64,000 bases of DNA from contig NC_080557.1 in assembly GCF_030253575.1 (NCBI RefSeq), positions 39,725,001-39,789,000 of the forward strand, written 5' to 3'. Position 1 is the stretch's first letter, and the number at the start of each line of letters is the position of its first letter. Below are positions 35,238 to 46,799 of the stretch, piece by piece. Source of the DNA: Rhododendron vialii. Lineage: Eukaryota; Streptophyta; Magnoliopsida; Ericales; Ericaceae. Below the pieces are notes generated by a model. The model had not been told where the DNA came from, made no database searches, and worked only from the letters and a program-made list of their open reading frames with translations. The position numbers were made by a program, and so were the translations under genes.

Positions 35238-36078
35238 TGTTAGAAAAATGGTTTCTTAGAAAGATCTTTTGTAGTCTTTTCTTTGGAGCATAAAACCATT
35301 TTAATATGTGAAAGAAATTGGGTCTTGAAATTGGTCGCTCGGTATGGGAGGAACCGCCTGTCTCGCTCGGGCTCGGGCTCTGATTAAAATAAATTGGGCT
35401 TAGCTTGCTTGGGCCAAAGTTATTTTACTCTAGCCTAATTTAATTTACAACGAACAGGTGTAACTGTTCGGTTTGAACCGAACCAGTGCATGCATATGGA
35501 ACGTTGCAACAGTTGGATTTCCAACCATTGCATCAGTTCGTTGGAACCGACATAACCCATTTCTTTTGTGACCCTTAAAACAAGTTTCCTACCCCTTGGG
35601 ACAGACTCTTAGTTGCCTATAAATATAGGTTCATTCCAGCCATTTCAAGTATCGAAAAATCCACAAAGCACACATACATTTCGCATATATAGAGTCCGAG
35701 AGAGTTCTGCATAGTTTTGTTCGCGGGGCACGCACTCGAAGTGCTTCGTTTGCGTGCGTAAAGATCGTTGCATCCTGAGAAGTGGACGTCCATAATCGTG
35801 AGCACCGTGACGAGGGCGAAATCTGCTTTAAGGACACAGTGATCCATCGCTGGACTTGATCTATTTCTTCTTCGTTGGTATTTGCAATCCGTGAGTAGTA
35901 ATTTTCCTTTTATTGTTATTGTATAATCTGTGTTTCCATTGGAAGAATTAGTTTATTACTAACAATTTCGTTTAGCATCTAATTTTTCTGTTTCAATTAC
36001 GCACAAGTGCATTATACTAGTTTCTAATCTGTTTTCAGTGCACAATAGTATTATCTTTTCCTTACCAAGTTTCCAACA
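35238..36078 (+). repeat. Copia LTR 3 (3' LTR)
   Basis: Same ends as LTR 1. Five private differences cluster in its last 320 bp (for example 'catcctgaga' for 'catcctggga'). It is followed immediately by the CAGAC target duplication. Confidence 0.95.
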
Positions 36079-36083
36079 CAGAC

Positions 36084-36587
36084 CTCTATCGATACCTAAT
36101 GAGTGAAGAGGCCGGCCGTTAGAACGGCCACATGGACACGGTTAGGTGATAACGAGTGTGTCATTAACATGTTATTTGGCCTGCATAGGCTGCATGTACA
36201 GGGAGTGTGGGATGTTTACTTCACCACTAATACTTTGGTGACCCCGTTTTGAAATGCAATGTGATGTGTCATCACTACATTGCTAGAATGTGCTTCATTA
36301 AAAATATAATAATGACACATCACATGGTCACCAAATATGATCACTATAGCATTGCTCTGTTTCTCCAAAAATTTTGATCGACACTACGTTTCGTAAGGAA
36401 CAAACTCTCACTACAACTATATCTATCCATCTCACTACTCAGAAAAAATTCCAAACCCTTCTCAAGAAAGCCAACCCCGTAACTAAACTAAAATGCAAAA
36501 TATCAAGTGTTACATCAGTTCAAAATTTACATCAAACATGAAGATTTTCAACTGATATTCTAATTTTTAATGAACAAAATGTCACGA
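36084..36587. other. 3' flank of the STOP-like gene
   Basis: It contains an imperfect inverted pair, 'ttggtgacc...gatgtgtcat' at about 36232 and 'atgacacatcacatggtcacc' near 36310, and a small palindrome GGCCGTTAGAACGGCC at 36115. The minus-strand 3' UTR of the zinc finger gene should end here. Confidence 0.4.
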
Positions 36588-37471
36588 TCACCTCTTATCT
36601 ACTCTCACAATTTCCACCTGATCACATTCAGCTACTACTTTCCCCATCTTCATCAGAGACTTGATAGCCGGGGTGTGCCCCACGAACAAGGCGACATGGC
36701 CCATCAGCTTGTCCTTCCTGGAAAACGTGGTACCGCACGAGCACTGCCACCGGAGGTCGCCACAGTGCTTCTCGTGCGTCCGGAGGTCCGACAGCACCGA
36801 GAAGTTCTTCCGGTTGCACCGCTTGCACACGTACATTTTCGGGCAGTGGCTCCTCTTGTAGTGATTCTTCACGCAGATCATCGACTTTAGCGGCTGGAAC
36901 TTGGCGTGCTTCTTATTCCACCTGCGCGGGATTGGCACACTAGTTATGCACGCCTATGTATATAGGATATTTTAAGAAGTAAGCATCTTTTTTAGTGGTG
37001 GAATCCGGGGAAAGAGAAGGAAAAAATCAGGTATTTTTAAACTTATGAATTGAAACTACTCCCTTCGTCCGTTCCATATTGTTGGTCAACTATGAAAGGA
37101 TCTGCAATTCCCGGATCAAAAAATAAAATACCTTCGTGCATAATATTTTAAAATTTTTTTGATGCCAAATTAAAGTTCTCAGTTTGTTTCTTCAATGCGG
37201 CGTTAAGAAATTTGAAAAATTATGCACGTAAGTACTCTATTTTGTACTCAGAAATTGCACTTCTTTTCGTAGTAGACTAACAATACGGAAGGAGTAATAG
37301 CTTTTGGTTTAAAGTAAAAAGAGGAAAAACCACATTATAGGACAATTTTTTTTTTTTTTTTTGTAGCTGTACCCCTGTGTCAATAATCCACAAAAGAGCA
37401 CGTCAAGAACTTAACAAGTAATTTGAGGTGAAAGAATACCGGAAGCCAACTATTAAAAAACCCTCCCAGAC

Positions 37472-37503
<32 letters not shown>

Positions 37504-39517
37504 TATTTAAAAAACCACTACATAAAAAATAAAAATAAAACTAATAAAAACTCCTGATCATCCGGGCAGATTTGGAAAACCCAATCCTTCGTGCATATTT
37601 TACCTGCACCGATAATTTCATATATTTTTAGCAATTGAATTGCGTGACAACCCTTTCATATCTCAAGGTTCTTCCGTTATTCAATGACCGGAAATGCAAC
37701 GCACCTCGAGACAGAACAAATTTGGGGGTCAAGTTGACCGTCTTGGAAATTATTAGAGGCTAGGTTTCTGTAACAGTTTTTGTTTTTGGTTATTTGATTT
37801 GATTTTACTGTTGAGATGCAAGAACAAAACACATGCTCGTTGCTGTACACGTATGCTTTTGAAAGCTTGTTCCGGTTCCTTAAAAAATGAACTTGTAGAA
37901 AAAGAAAGTAATTTCAAACTAAAAAATTATGTGTTTACGTAAATAATTTTCCTACCAATATGGATCTTATTTGATAGATTTCATTTAGATATTTTAAATA
38001 GTGCAAAAAAATTGAAATTTTATTTTTCATTTTCGTTATATGAGTTTAAAATTACCTTCTTTTTAAAAAAGAAGGTTTAGAAAGAAAGCGAAACAGGCCG
38101 AAATCTTTCCTCTAAAAAAAAAAAGAAGAAAGATTTTCGGCGTTGCCAGTGAAGGTGGCCGGACGTGGAGGAGTCGCGAAAGGGTCGCCGGAAGTGGTGG
38201 CCAAAGGTTGGGGTGTCGTCAAATCTGGACGAAAAGTAAAGCTAAAGTTTTCCTAACGCGAGCTGGCCGTATCTTCCTTAGCCGCTCACCCCTAGCTTCC
38301 ATCCGTGGTGTTCCTTAATTTTCTAGTAACCATTCTGTGAGCTCCAATCTTCTTACTTCAGTGGAAAGACTATGGAAACCACAAGAATTAAGATCACGGG
38401 GTCTGAGGAGCTTCTTTGGAACGCGAATGACCATCGAAGGAGCTAGTGCTTGTCGTTGGATCATCAGAAGATCACCGGAGGTGGAAGGCTGGAGTGATAC
38501 TGAACCTCCACCTCCGGTGACCTAAGGACGGAGGAAGTCTGGAAAAGATAAAAAGCTTGTTTTCCAACCTCTAACCCATGTTCGGAAACAATTCAAAAAT
38601 TTAGAAAACTGTTACCATTCTCTCAAAGGAAACAAAAACTTCACCAAACACGATCATTTTGGTTTCCAAACGCAGTGTATGAAAGTACTGTGCATGACTT
38701 TATTTCACAAAACAGAAACCACAACCACCAACCTGCACCCTTCTTGCGGACACGAATATTTCCTCGGCAACTTCAGGTCCCCACCGTCGCCGCCCCCGAT
38801 TCCAGCCCCGCCATGCTTCAACGGATTGATCAAAGCAGCGCTGGACTTGTACTCGTCCCCGTGAGCCCTCATGTGCATTCTCAAATTCGCATCCCTCTTG
38901 AAACCTTTCCCACAAACTTGGCAGTAGTGGGTGTACTTCGCCAGCAAATCCGCCGCATCCAGTTCTATTATATCGTAGTTCTTGCCCGACACCCCTTCTT
39001 CGCAATTCCCCCCTTCGTTATTCTCATCGTCATTTTCGTTGCAGTTGCCTCCAGTGTTGTTGTTATAATTATCAGCGTACCAGTTTTCGAGATTTTCGCT
39101 CGAATAGAAGCTCTGGGTTTGGTTTTGGACTTGGGTTTCCCTTTTCGCTTCCCCGCCGCTGTTTTGCTTCGCCACGGCAGCACCACCTCCGGAAGGGGCG
39201 GCGAGACTCGAGCCGAGGGACATCTGTTGGCAAGCGAACATCATGGATGACGCCGTGATGATGATTTCTTGGATTAAAGTGCCCATGCCGGCGATGGCGC
39301 CCGCAGTGGAATCGGCGTTGGCAGCGGAGGTGGGCGGGGTGTGGTGGTGGGGGGAGATTAAGATTGTGACGAGGGCCTGGACTTGGTGGACTCTTTCTTT
39401 GAGGAGAGAGAAGCTGTAAAGAAGGGAGTTAGAGTGAGAATCGGAGGGCAGGGTTGGATCTAGTGAAGACGAAACGGCGTCCTCGGTGACAAAATAGGAG
39501 GTGGCCCCTGGAATCAT
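36588..39517 (-). CDS. STOP1/STOP2-like C2H2 transcription factor
   Basis: Two coding exons on the minus strand: 39517-38733 and 36921-36588. They join through a split Arg codon (AG|G) at GT/AG sites to 372 residues, near the length of the shorter STOP2-type paralogues rather than STOP1. The Ser/Asn/Gly-rich N-terminal half is followed by finger 1 (C199...H219) and the [20 protein letters not shown] block (about 251-270) spanning the junction. Then come [18 protein letters not shown] and the finger [18 protein letters not shown], the signature order of the STOP1 family. STOP1 proteins are nuclear regulators of proton and aluminium tolerance genes; the precise role of this member is inferred. 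The 1,811 bp intron contains two MITEs. TATA-like and (GA)n sequences lie upstream. Antisense open frames across exon 1 are shadows. Confidence 0.93.
37059..37295. mobile_element. Stowaway-like MITE in the STOP-like intron
   Basis: The ends CTCCCTTCGTCCG and CGGAAGGAG are inverted and flanked by TA on both sides (37057-37058, 37296-37297), matching the Stowaway (Tc1/mariner) pattern CTCCCTCCGT with TA duplication. Confidence 0.75.
37868..38098. mobile_element. PIF/Harbinger-like MITE in the STOP-like intron
   Basis: Read on the minus strand it begins GGCCTGTTTCGCTTTC and carries 'tatcaaataagatccatatt', as in the 18596 MITE. The terminal duplication is not clear, so the boundaries are approximate. 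Confidence 0.5.
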
Positions 39518-39637
39518 CTTGGAGTATTATCTATGGATATGGAAATGGAGGTATTTTTCTGTTTTGAACACTTTCTCTGTTTTGGGATGGTTTGTGGGTT
39601 CTTTTTTTGGTGAAAAACTTTGCTATTTGAATGAGTG

Positions 39638-39645
39638 GTTATATA
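39638..39645 (-). promoter_or_regulatory. Candidate TATA box of the STOP-like gene
   Basis: The minus strand reads TATATAAC about 120 bp upstream of the ATG. Confidence 0.4.
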
Positions 39646-39686
39646 GGGAGATACTTAGAGAATCTGTTTTTTTAGGTAAAGGAACT

Positions 39687-39690
<4 letters not shown>

Positions 39691-39769
<79 letters not shown>
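39691..39769. repeat. (GA)n microsatellite upstream of the STOP-like gene
   Basis: A 79 bp pure GA run, CT on the gene's strand, lying 170-250 bp upstream of the ATG. (GA/CT)n tracts at plant promoters can bind BBR/BPC proteins (family knowledge); a role here is inference. Confidence 0.9.
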
Positions 39770-39771
<2 letters not shown>

Positions 39772-40133
39772 CAACTTCTCAACTTGACAGATTATCCCCA
39801 ATTAGGACCTTCCTCATATGTCTCATGACCACTTTTTGGACCTTCCTCACATGTTACCAATCTCATGTGGAGACAAATGTTTTGTGAAGAAAGAGTGTTT
39901 TGAGAAGTTTGGGTATGGAATAGAACAACCAACAATAATGAAGTGCTCATTGACTTCCTTGAATTTTCTACTATATTTATGTTCTTACATGTTGGACATC
40001 AGATAGCTGCGAATTTGTTCTCTCTCTTTAACTTCCCTTTCCTTTGTTGTTTCAATAACCGCATATTCACATCATCTCACACGCATCTCGATTAATTCTG
40101 ATATATTGAAGTTAACAACCGAACAGATTTCGG

Positions 40134-40554
40134 GGGTGTTTGACAAGTCCATTTTTTCATTCTCATTTTTGAATTTTGGGTGTTTGAATACTCCATTTTG
40201 GAAAACCCATTCTCTGCTTTAAAGAAGCAAAAACCGAGAATCACCTCCAGACCTTCTTTTCCCATTTTCGGTTGAATTATCAAAATGCCCACTTCTTCTC
40301 CATAATTCATTTTTACATCTTTTAACACAATATAAATAAGGCCAATGGCAACTTGGTAAAAAACCAATCCATAATACATTTTCATCATTCATCATTCATC
40401 TACCAAACAATACACTACTGTTTCAAAATATATTCTGCACATATCTCTCAAACACTACTTCATGCCCCAAAACACATTCTGGCCATAATCCAAAAAGTCA
40501 AAAAATCAAAATGCTAAAAATGAAAAGCCAAAAAGTAGATTGTCAAACACTCCC
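40134..40554. mobile_element. hAT-like MITE
   Basis: GGGTGTTTGACAA at the left and TTGTCAAACACTCCC at the right are inverted. The interior is AT-rich and non-coding, with 'ccattttttcattctc' and similar strings. The 8 bp flanks do not match clearly. Confidence 0.55.
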
Positions 40555-41903
40555 TTCCAATGGCCGCATGGGTTATTGTCGAGAATGAAAATTGAATCTA
40601 TGTGCTTCAGACTTCAGAGTAAGCCTTTTCTTTCACTCAACCAACCCTGAAGTTTTCTTTTGGCTCTGTTTGGGATTTTTCAATATTGTGGTTGATCCGA
40701 TTCCAAGTACTTTGAGCTCGAGATGAGTTGACGATTAATAGGCTAAGTTTCCGTACAAAGTAAAGGAGCAAAATGAGCTAAACGGACTTATTTCCTTTTG
40801 TATTTTGTGAAGTATGATAAGCTCATTTAGCCCGTTTAGCCCTGTAGGAAACTCGGCCTAATTTCACTATGGTATCAAAAACACATACGTTTTAGATTTT
40901 GAAATTCACCGTCGATCGACCTAAGCATTATAATAAGTACTATATCTGTTTGGTCAACTTATAGATGAGGTTTGACTAATTAATGTGTAAAGGCGTGAAT
41001 AGTATATGAATGCTAGTACTAGTATAAAAACTGTCTCTCCCTGTAGCTGTAAAAATTGCTTTTAAATAAGTCGGAGCAAACTTCGCCCCCGCGCAAAGAG
41101 GAAGAGATAAATATGATAATACTTTCTATGGCGTCATTGTCCACGTACCAGTTTAAATTTTAATTCAAATGGGATTGCTCTTCTCTGCCCCCAGGCGGTT
41201 TGGATCGAGCGGACATGAGAAAACTAATCAGTATTTTTATCATCTCACGGTGGCAAAAACCTTGGGGCTCCTGCAGGATTTGTCAGGTCGCTAATTTGAG
41301 GGCTGCAGAATTAGTCGAGGTGCAGTCTATGTAGATAAGCTGATCCGGATATCCGGATTATAAAAAAAAATTTGGGGTTACTCTCACATGAAGACAAGAA
41401 AGGACCCTTTCATGGGAGTCCTAATCAGCTGTCATCCCCTCAAGTTGAAAATCTAGCAGCTGTTTATGTTGGCTGCGCACAATTCATAAGATCCACATCA
41501 CGTGCCCTTTTGTGATTCAATTTTGGTACATAAATATACACTCGAGCAAAAAATACTACGATTTCACTTTTCATAACATGATGTGAAGCGCACAGATTTA
41601 TTGGTGAAATGTTTTGTACATACAATGCGGATTCAAGATGTTAAAAAATCGGCCAAACAATATCACAAACGTGGAATGCCCGAAAGCATATACAATATTT
41701 TGATTAATCCTAAGGGCTTTTTTGTCTTTTTGGCATTACGTTGTTATTCAAATTTTTTTCGCGTTTGTTGGTTTTGCGCCAATTTTTTTAAATATTGATT
41801 CGTTTCGAAGAGAGGAATCGAAAAAACCCAAATTTTTTGACTTTTATCCAAATTTTTTTGAAAATATTCAAGATAAAGCTCCAAAAGTCGACTTTAATTT
41901 GGG
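40555..41903. other. Intergenic, nothing recognised
   Basis: 'gctaaacggactt' and 'agctcatttagcccgtttagcc' near 40770-40845 form a weak inverted pair. No gene is supported. Confidence 0.4.
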
Positions 41904-43680
41904 ATATTTGATGAGCCCATTCGGTAGTCGTTGAAGTTTATCAAACGGCCGTCAAATTCAATTATTAATTAACCGGACTATAACTAAAGATTTGCATAGT
42001 ATAGAGAGAAAGTCCGAGTCGATCCACAGGGAACTCGAATACAACTTGTTTGGATTGTAGATGTAAGAGTTTGTGGCGTTTAGGCGACAAACTTTTAGTT
42101 TTCCTTTGAAAGGTGAGAAATACCTTTATGAAAAAGACTAGAAAATGAGTTTTTGCTAAGAATTAAAGGCGGCAAGGTAATAGAGTTACTAACGTCCGTA
42201 ACTTAAGCCAATTAACTTTTCCCAATGAAAACTCGGTTGAATCACACGGCATAGGTTATCAACCGAAAGATTTAAAGGTGAAAATGGTTAGACTTGATAT
42301 AGAGTTTGAATAACAAGCTAAACACAAAGCGTGACATCGCTCCCGGAACCATGTGTGCAAGCACATGATCACCGGAGATTAACAACACCAAGACTTGAAT
42401 TCAAACTAAATATCAAGGTCATGAACTAGAAGCATAGTTTGGAAAGCGAGCAAGTTCTTTGATTCCTCTGGCAAACACGAGCCGAGACATAGCTCTCGGA
42501 ACCATGTGTGTAAGCACATGATCACCGGAAATTAACATCGACAAGTTTTGTTACATAAAAGGGCGAACTACGCACATTAACAAACCAAACCTCAAGTCTT
42601 AAGTTGAGAAATGCAAGATTAACCTAAATCACAAGGTGTTATTCCCCTATGGCCAAGCCTTATTTACTACTCAAATATAGCTAAAAGACTAAACATGGTA
42701 AAAAAATGGAGCAAAAGATTTAACCGAAGAAAACGAAAATAAATTTGATTTATATGAAGATCCAAAGCATAGCTACAGCATTAATAAACGAGAAATTAAC
42801 ATAAGACAATTACCTTAAGGAGTTTTTGAAGGAAATACAATCAAAGCTTGAGAGACTAACAATGGAGTCCTAGGAAGACTTAGGCCTAAAAAAGACTAGA
42901 AATGGCCCTCCTTTCTATAAAAGGCATACAAGTCTATTTATAGGGCTTGCAAAATATCCTTTACAAAAGATCAAAAGGTCCCTAAAATATCCCAAAAATA
43001 TTCCACAAGTGGAAGCTTTCCATAAATGAACGGTTGAAAAAGATAACAAAAATCTGCAGATTTTTCCATGCAGTACCGGTACTGGGCAACTCTCAGTACC
43101 GGTACCAGGCTTCAACGGGCTGGAAAATTGATCTCCGAACACCCAGTACCAATTTTGGGAGTTGGCCAGTACCGGTACCTGCTTGACAGATTTTTGAGCA
43201 AACTTCGCGGGCTCGCTCTGGACACTCCTGAACTTGGATATGGGTGTTTTTTGGACCGTTGGAAAGCTTGTCGAGTCTACTTTCTAATCCAAGTGGTTTG
43301 GATCAAAAGCAGTTTGTACATCAAAAGTAGTTTGTACATCAAAAGTTATGACAATTCTACCCTCAGCTGGTCGGAAGATGAATTGCTTTGTTTAAATCCT
43401 CACATGTCCTTCAATTCTCTTGACCCTTGGGCGACCCGAGCAACCTCCAAATCATCTTTTCATGCACCACAATGGGGTGACACGTGGCCTTAGTACTTGG
43501 TTGCACCCAGAGCATTCTTTGGCGTTCAAATGAGCCTTATTTATACGATTTACCTGAAATACACAAAAACCTATCTTACGTGCAATATCGCATAAAAACG
43601 ACAACATATATGTACAAACACAACATACTAGAGGACTTAAGCACCGAGAATATGCATTATTGGGTGCTTATCAATATTTA
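41904..43680 (+). mobile_element. Solo LTR, Tat-type Ty3/gypsy, with ATATT duplication
   Basis: The LTR runs from TGATGAGCCC (41909) to GGGTGCTTATCA (43675), 1,767 bp, with inverted TGAT/ATCA ends. ATATT precedes (41904-41908) and follows (43676-43680). The GTCGATCCACAGGGAA block near 42013 supports a Tat/Ogre assignment. No internal region is present, so it is a recombination product. Inside are a duplicated 48 bp module (from about 42331 and 42492, each with 'ggaaccatgtgtg' and 'agcacatgatcaccgga') and a cluster of AGTACCGGTAC palindromes at 43073-43180. The open frame over 43068-43493 is not a gene. Confidence 0.9.
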
Positions 43681-44128
43681 TCTTGAATATTTTCAAATCG
43701 CATATCCGCTACGTATCGAAGAAAGAGTGTATTGATTATAAATTATTTATGTATCATTTTAGCATTTTTTTTTTTACTTTTCCTGCATCGCTAACCTCTA
43801 TAAAATTAATTGAGTATTTCAAAACCATTTCAACATATATAAGTGAGATGGCAGACAATAAGAACATTCGAAGGTGCTTCTCTTTCTCTTCCTTTCTCTT
43901 AATTATCCAATCCTAAGTTCTACTCAGGGGTTTTCATACTAATCTACGTTGGTAATTACCCCAAGTTTAATTAATAAATATAATATACAAAACATGCATG
44001 TGTGAAACAGAGCAATGCATGGCGATTTTTATGCCATAATCCACTTCCCCCACTCTAAGCCTCCTGCCCTAAACTCTCTTTTCAATGTTCCAACTGGTCG
44101 CAAAGTGTTTATATCAAAGTATACGTTA
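43681..44128. other. Intergenic, nothing recognised
   Basis: AT-rich, with no supported gene. Confidence 0.4.
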
Positions 44129-44130
44129 TA

Positions 44131-44366
44131 CTCCCCGGTCTCTTTTTAAGTGTTTATTACGGTTCTGCATGTCCTTTTCAATAACTTATATCTTTTGACG
44201 TATATTATGTATTACTATGTTTTTAAAATCATTGTCTTATAAAAATAATTAAAATCTCTCAAATAAGATCCATATTGCATATTTTAAATAATATACATTA
44301 AAAGATATTCAATGATTGAAATGCTACGTAAAATCGTAATAGATGCTTAAAAGGAGACGAATGGAG
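44131..44366. mobile_element. Stowaway-like MITE
   Basis: The ends CTCCCCGGTCTCTTTTTAAG and 'cttaaaaggagacgaatggag' are inverted, with TA at both flanks (44129-44130, 44367-44368). The interior carries 'caaataagatccatattgca', a string also found in the PIF-like MITEs. Confidence 0.65.
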
Positions 44367-44368
44367 TA

Positions 44369-45261
44369 ATTAATTTACAGAAGTAATGTATTATCTCTGT
44401 CTCTTACACTAATTAAGGGCCTGAACTTCCTAGGATTTTGGAAGAGATATTATTGGTACATAAAGTCAACGCACACATCTTTAAATACACTACTCCGGAC
44501 ACAATTGTGTCGTATCCGAAATCATTTGATGCATGTTCATATATCAAACGGTACGTTCTAGACACAATTGTGTCTGGAATTATGTTTTAAGATTATCCGT
44601 GTAACATTGCTCGATCTTACTGGTAAATCAAAATGAACCGAGTTACTCAAGCTCAACTCATGTTCGATGACTGAGGTTGTTAATTTCTAAATCTACAAAG
44701 GAAGCTTCTTTGCAATTTTAAACCTCCTTGAGTTTGTTATATCCTATACAAATAGGATACTTACTACTCTCAGCTCGTTTAACTTATCCTAGTTAAGAAA
44801 GAAATCAAGTTAATTAAAGCACGCCTTGGAATACCGTCTGATTGAAGCTCATTGAGGTCGAGTGGGCTAATAAGTGAACTAACCCTAAACTCTTAATACA
44901 CTTTTGAAAACTCGTGTGTGAAATTTTCAAACCAAGTTTGAAGAACTCCTTTTCACTCGAACTTGAACTCGGCTCATTTGCACTCTTTCCAAGAGACCTT
45001 TGAACTCCAAGGACAATGTTGCAACACAGTTATTTGACATTCGACGTACATCCCACAAAACTAAAGGCCTAATATTTCTAGTCAAGTTTCATGTGTTCAG
45101 TTTTCCTTGAAGTTTAGACAATGGATGGAGTGGAATTGCTCTCTTACCCTTCTGTGTTAAAAAAAATAATACTACTATGCAAATTACTAATCTAAATATA
45201 TTTCTAAATGAAACTTTTTTGAAGTTTAGCTGGTTTGACCGCACGATTTGGAGGAATTAAT
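44369..45261. other. Intergenic, nothing recognised
   Basis: No supported gene. A 'gacacaattgtgtc' palindrome occurs at 44499 and 44556. Confidence 0.4.
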
Positions 45262-45264
45262 TAA

Positions 45265-45631
45265 GGCTGCGTTCTTTTTAACTTAACTTATTTCTTCATT
45301 TTGTGTGTGTTTATTTGTCTTTTCTGAATTTTTGTTAGATTTGCGTGATATTTTTTGGATTAATCATTTGTCTCAACGAGAGGAGTCTAAAAAGTACAAA
45401 ATTATAACGGAAATTAAAAAAAAGTTCACTAAAGACCAAAAAAGTGTAAAGCAATTGTCTTATTTGTCTAAAGTGTCATTCTAACATCGGTCAATATTTT
45501 TATACTTTCCCGGTTCGTTTTGTCAAGACGAACAGTTAATCTCAAAAATTACGATGAAAAGCTAAATAAAAAGTTACGAAAAATACAAAAAATACCGAAA
45601 TAAGTTTCAGACCGTTAAAAAGAACGCAGCC
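45265..45631. mobile_element. MITE with 18 bp perfect TIR and TAA duplication
   Basis: The terminal repeat GGCTGCGTTCTTTTTAAC is perfect at both ends. TAA flanks both sides (45262-45264, 45632-45634), pointing to PIF/Harbinger. The 367 bp interior ('tgaatttttgttagatt', 'attaatcattt', 'gaggagtctaaaaagtac') is shared with the inverted repeat at 17180-18344 and with 57256-57590. Confidence 0.85.
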
Positions 45632-45773
45632 TAAGCCGAGTAACCATTTTAATCCAGGCAAGCAACTGGAATAGGAGTAGTTTGAATCATTCATCATTAC
45701 GCAGCCTAAGTAGAGTAACCATTTTAATCCAGGCAAGCAACTGGAATGAGAGTAGTTTGAATGATTCATCATT
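45624..45773. repeat. 75 bp tandem duplication at the MITE end
   Basis: Two copies begin ACGCAGCCTAAG at 45624 and 45699 and contain 'taaccattttaatccaggca' and 'agcaactggaat'. The unit includes the last 8 bp of the MITE, so it arose after the MITE insertion. The 76-codon frame here is a repeat by-product. Confidence 0.85.
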
Positions 45774-46648
45774 CACTTCGGATGTGGATGAATGATCTTA
45801 TCCAATGGCTACTGTAAACTTATGTGGTGTGGGTAGATCATGTATTAAAAACACTATGCATTTTACTCCAGCAGTAATCAAACGGCAATGATATGGACTG
45901 TTGGCTTTATGGGGGCCAACATTCACCTTGTACTCGAGACGCTTCCTGCTGGTGCGAGACAAGCGTATTGGGAGGACTAACCACTTTTATCCGTCGGTGC
46001 TGTTTGGGTAGCATTGCGAAGCCCCTCTTGTCTGCCTGCCGCTAAGTGTAGGGTTCTGCGATTTCCTTTAAAGATTAAGTTATTTTTTTCCCTAACAGCA
46101 ATTGCTTTTAGGTGAGTTGGTTAGCATCTGATCCAACATGGACAAAGGCAAAAGTGCACAGCTCCGGAAACAAATGCATCGCCAACCATTTGATGCACTT
46201 GAGTTTCGCACAAATGCGTCGACAACTAATCACACTTTTGACGGTTCCAAACACATCTGTATCTGTATCAGTGCAATTAGGTTTTACTCAAGTTCTCTTA
46301 CCCTAGTTTCCCGCGTAGATTAGAACAAGAGGTTCGAGTTAGAAAATTGTGAGTCAACTATATAAGTTCAATATAGAAGTCGCAATTATTCACTAAAAAA
46401 TAACAATTGCATGTACTGGCATTAAACGTGAGTAATTTATATATATACAAAGGATACTGGGCCAGTAGCACAGAACTAATATTAATTAATATTATTCTAA
46501 TCTTATTGAACATTAAGCAAATGAAATTTCTTCTAATTACCATGGCAAAAAACATATAAGACAATAGAGCTTCCAACATCAAATAATGAAAGCATATGCA
46601 TTGGTTAATAAAAATAAATTGAATCTAGCTTGTTTGCAGTCCAGGTTC
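45774..46648. other. Intergenic, nothing recognised
   Basis: No gene is accepted; the small open frames at 46112-46323 lack support. Confidence 0.35.
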
Positions 46649-46799
46649 GGATGGTGCGGTCCTAGTGATTGCAACCGTTGGATAGTGTTTTTAATGGTTT
46701 AGATTTATTTTAAATTTTTTACCTGTAATAAAAAACTTTTACCCGTAAAAGATTTAACAAATCTAAACCATTGATTGTCAATATTGAACCGCCCATCCT
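46649..46799. repeat. Short foldback MITE
   Basis: GGATGGTGCGGTCC...AATGGTTTAGATTT pairs with AAATCTAAACCATTGA...GAACCGCCCATCC. It is about 150 bp with a 30 bp loop. Confidence 0.65.

Larger units (their letters stand above)
24133..36083 (+). mobile_element. Tandem Ty1/copia array: LTR-int-LTR-int-LTR
   Basis: Three 841 bp LTRs (24138, 29688, 35238) alternate with two internal regions of 4,709 bp. The period is exactly 5,550 bp. The pentamer CAGAC precedes the first LTR (24133-24137) and follows the third (36079-36083), so one target duplication brackets the whole array. The domain order protease-integrase-RT-RNase H is that of Ty1/copia. Each unit has GTGGGGGAT, the polypurine tract, directly before the next LTR. 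Leftmost and rightmost LTRs differ at 13 positions by my count, while the two internal regions differ at only three positions that I noticed. The array lies about 0.5 kb beyond the 3' end of the STOP-like gene and is convergent with it. Confidence 0.97.

Noticed and set aside
38675..39250. 191-codon plus-strand frame
   Set aside because: It is antisense to exon 1 of the STOP-like gene, whose splicing and zinc fingers are convincing. It is a shadow.
39501..39887. 128-codon frame with an Arg-Glu repeat
   Set aside because: It is driven by the (GA)n microsatellite and antisense to the STOP-like promoter.
42915..43493. Open frames up to 141 codons
   Set aside because: They lie within a solo LTR delimited by a target duplication.
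46100..46340. tRNA-derived SINE with A-box-like GTGAGTTGGTTAGCA and B-box-like GGTTCGAGTT
   Set aside because: The boxes are over 200 bp apart instead of about 35-50, and no tRNA fold or A-tail is present.
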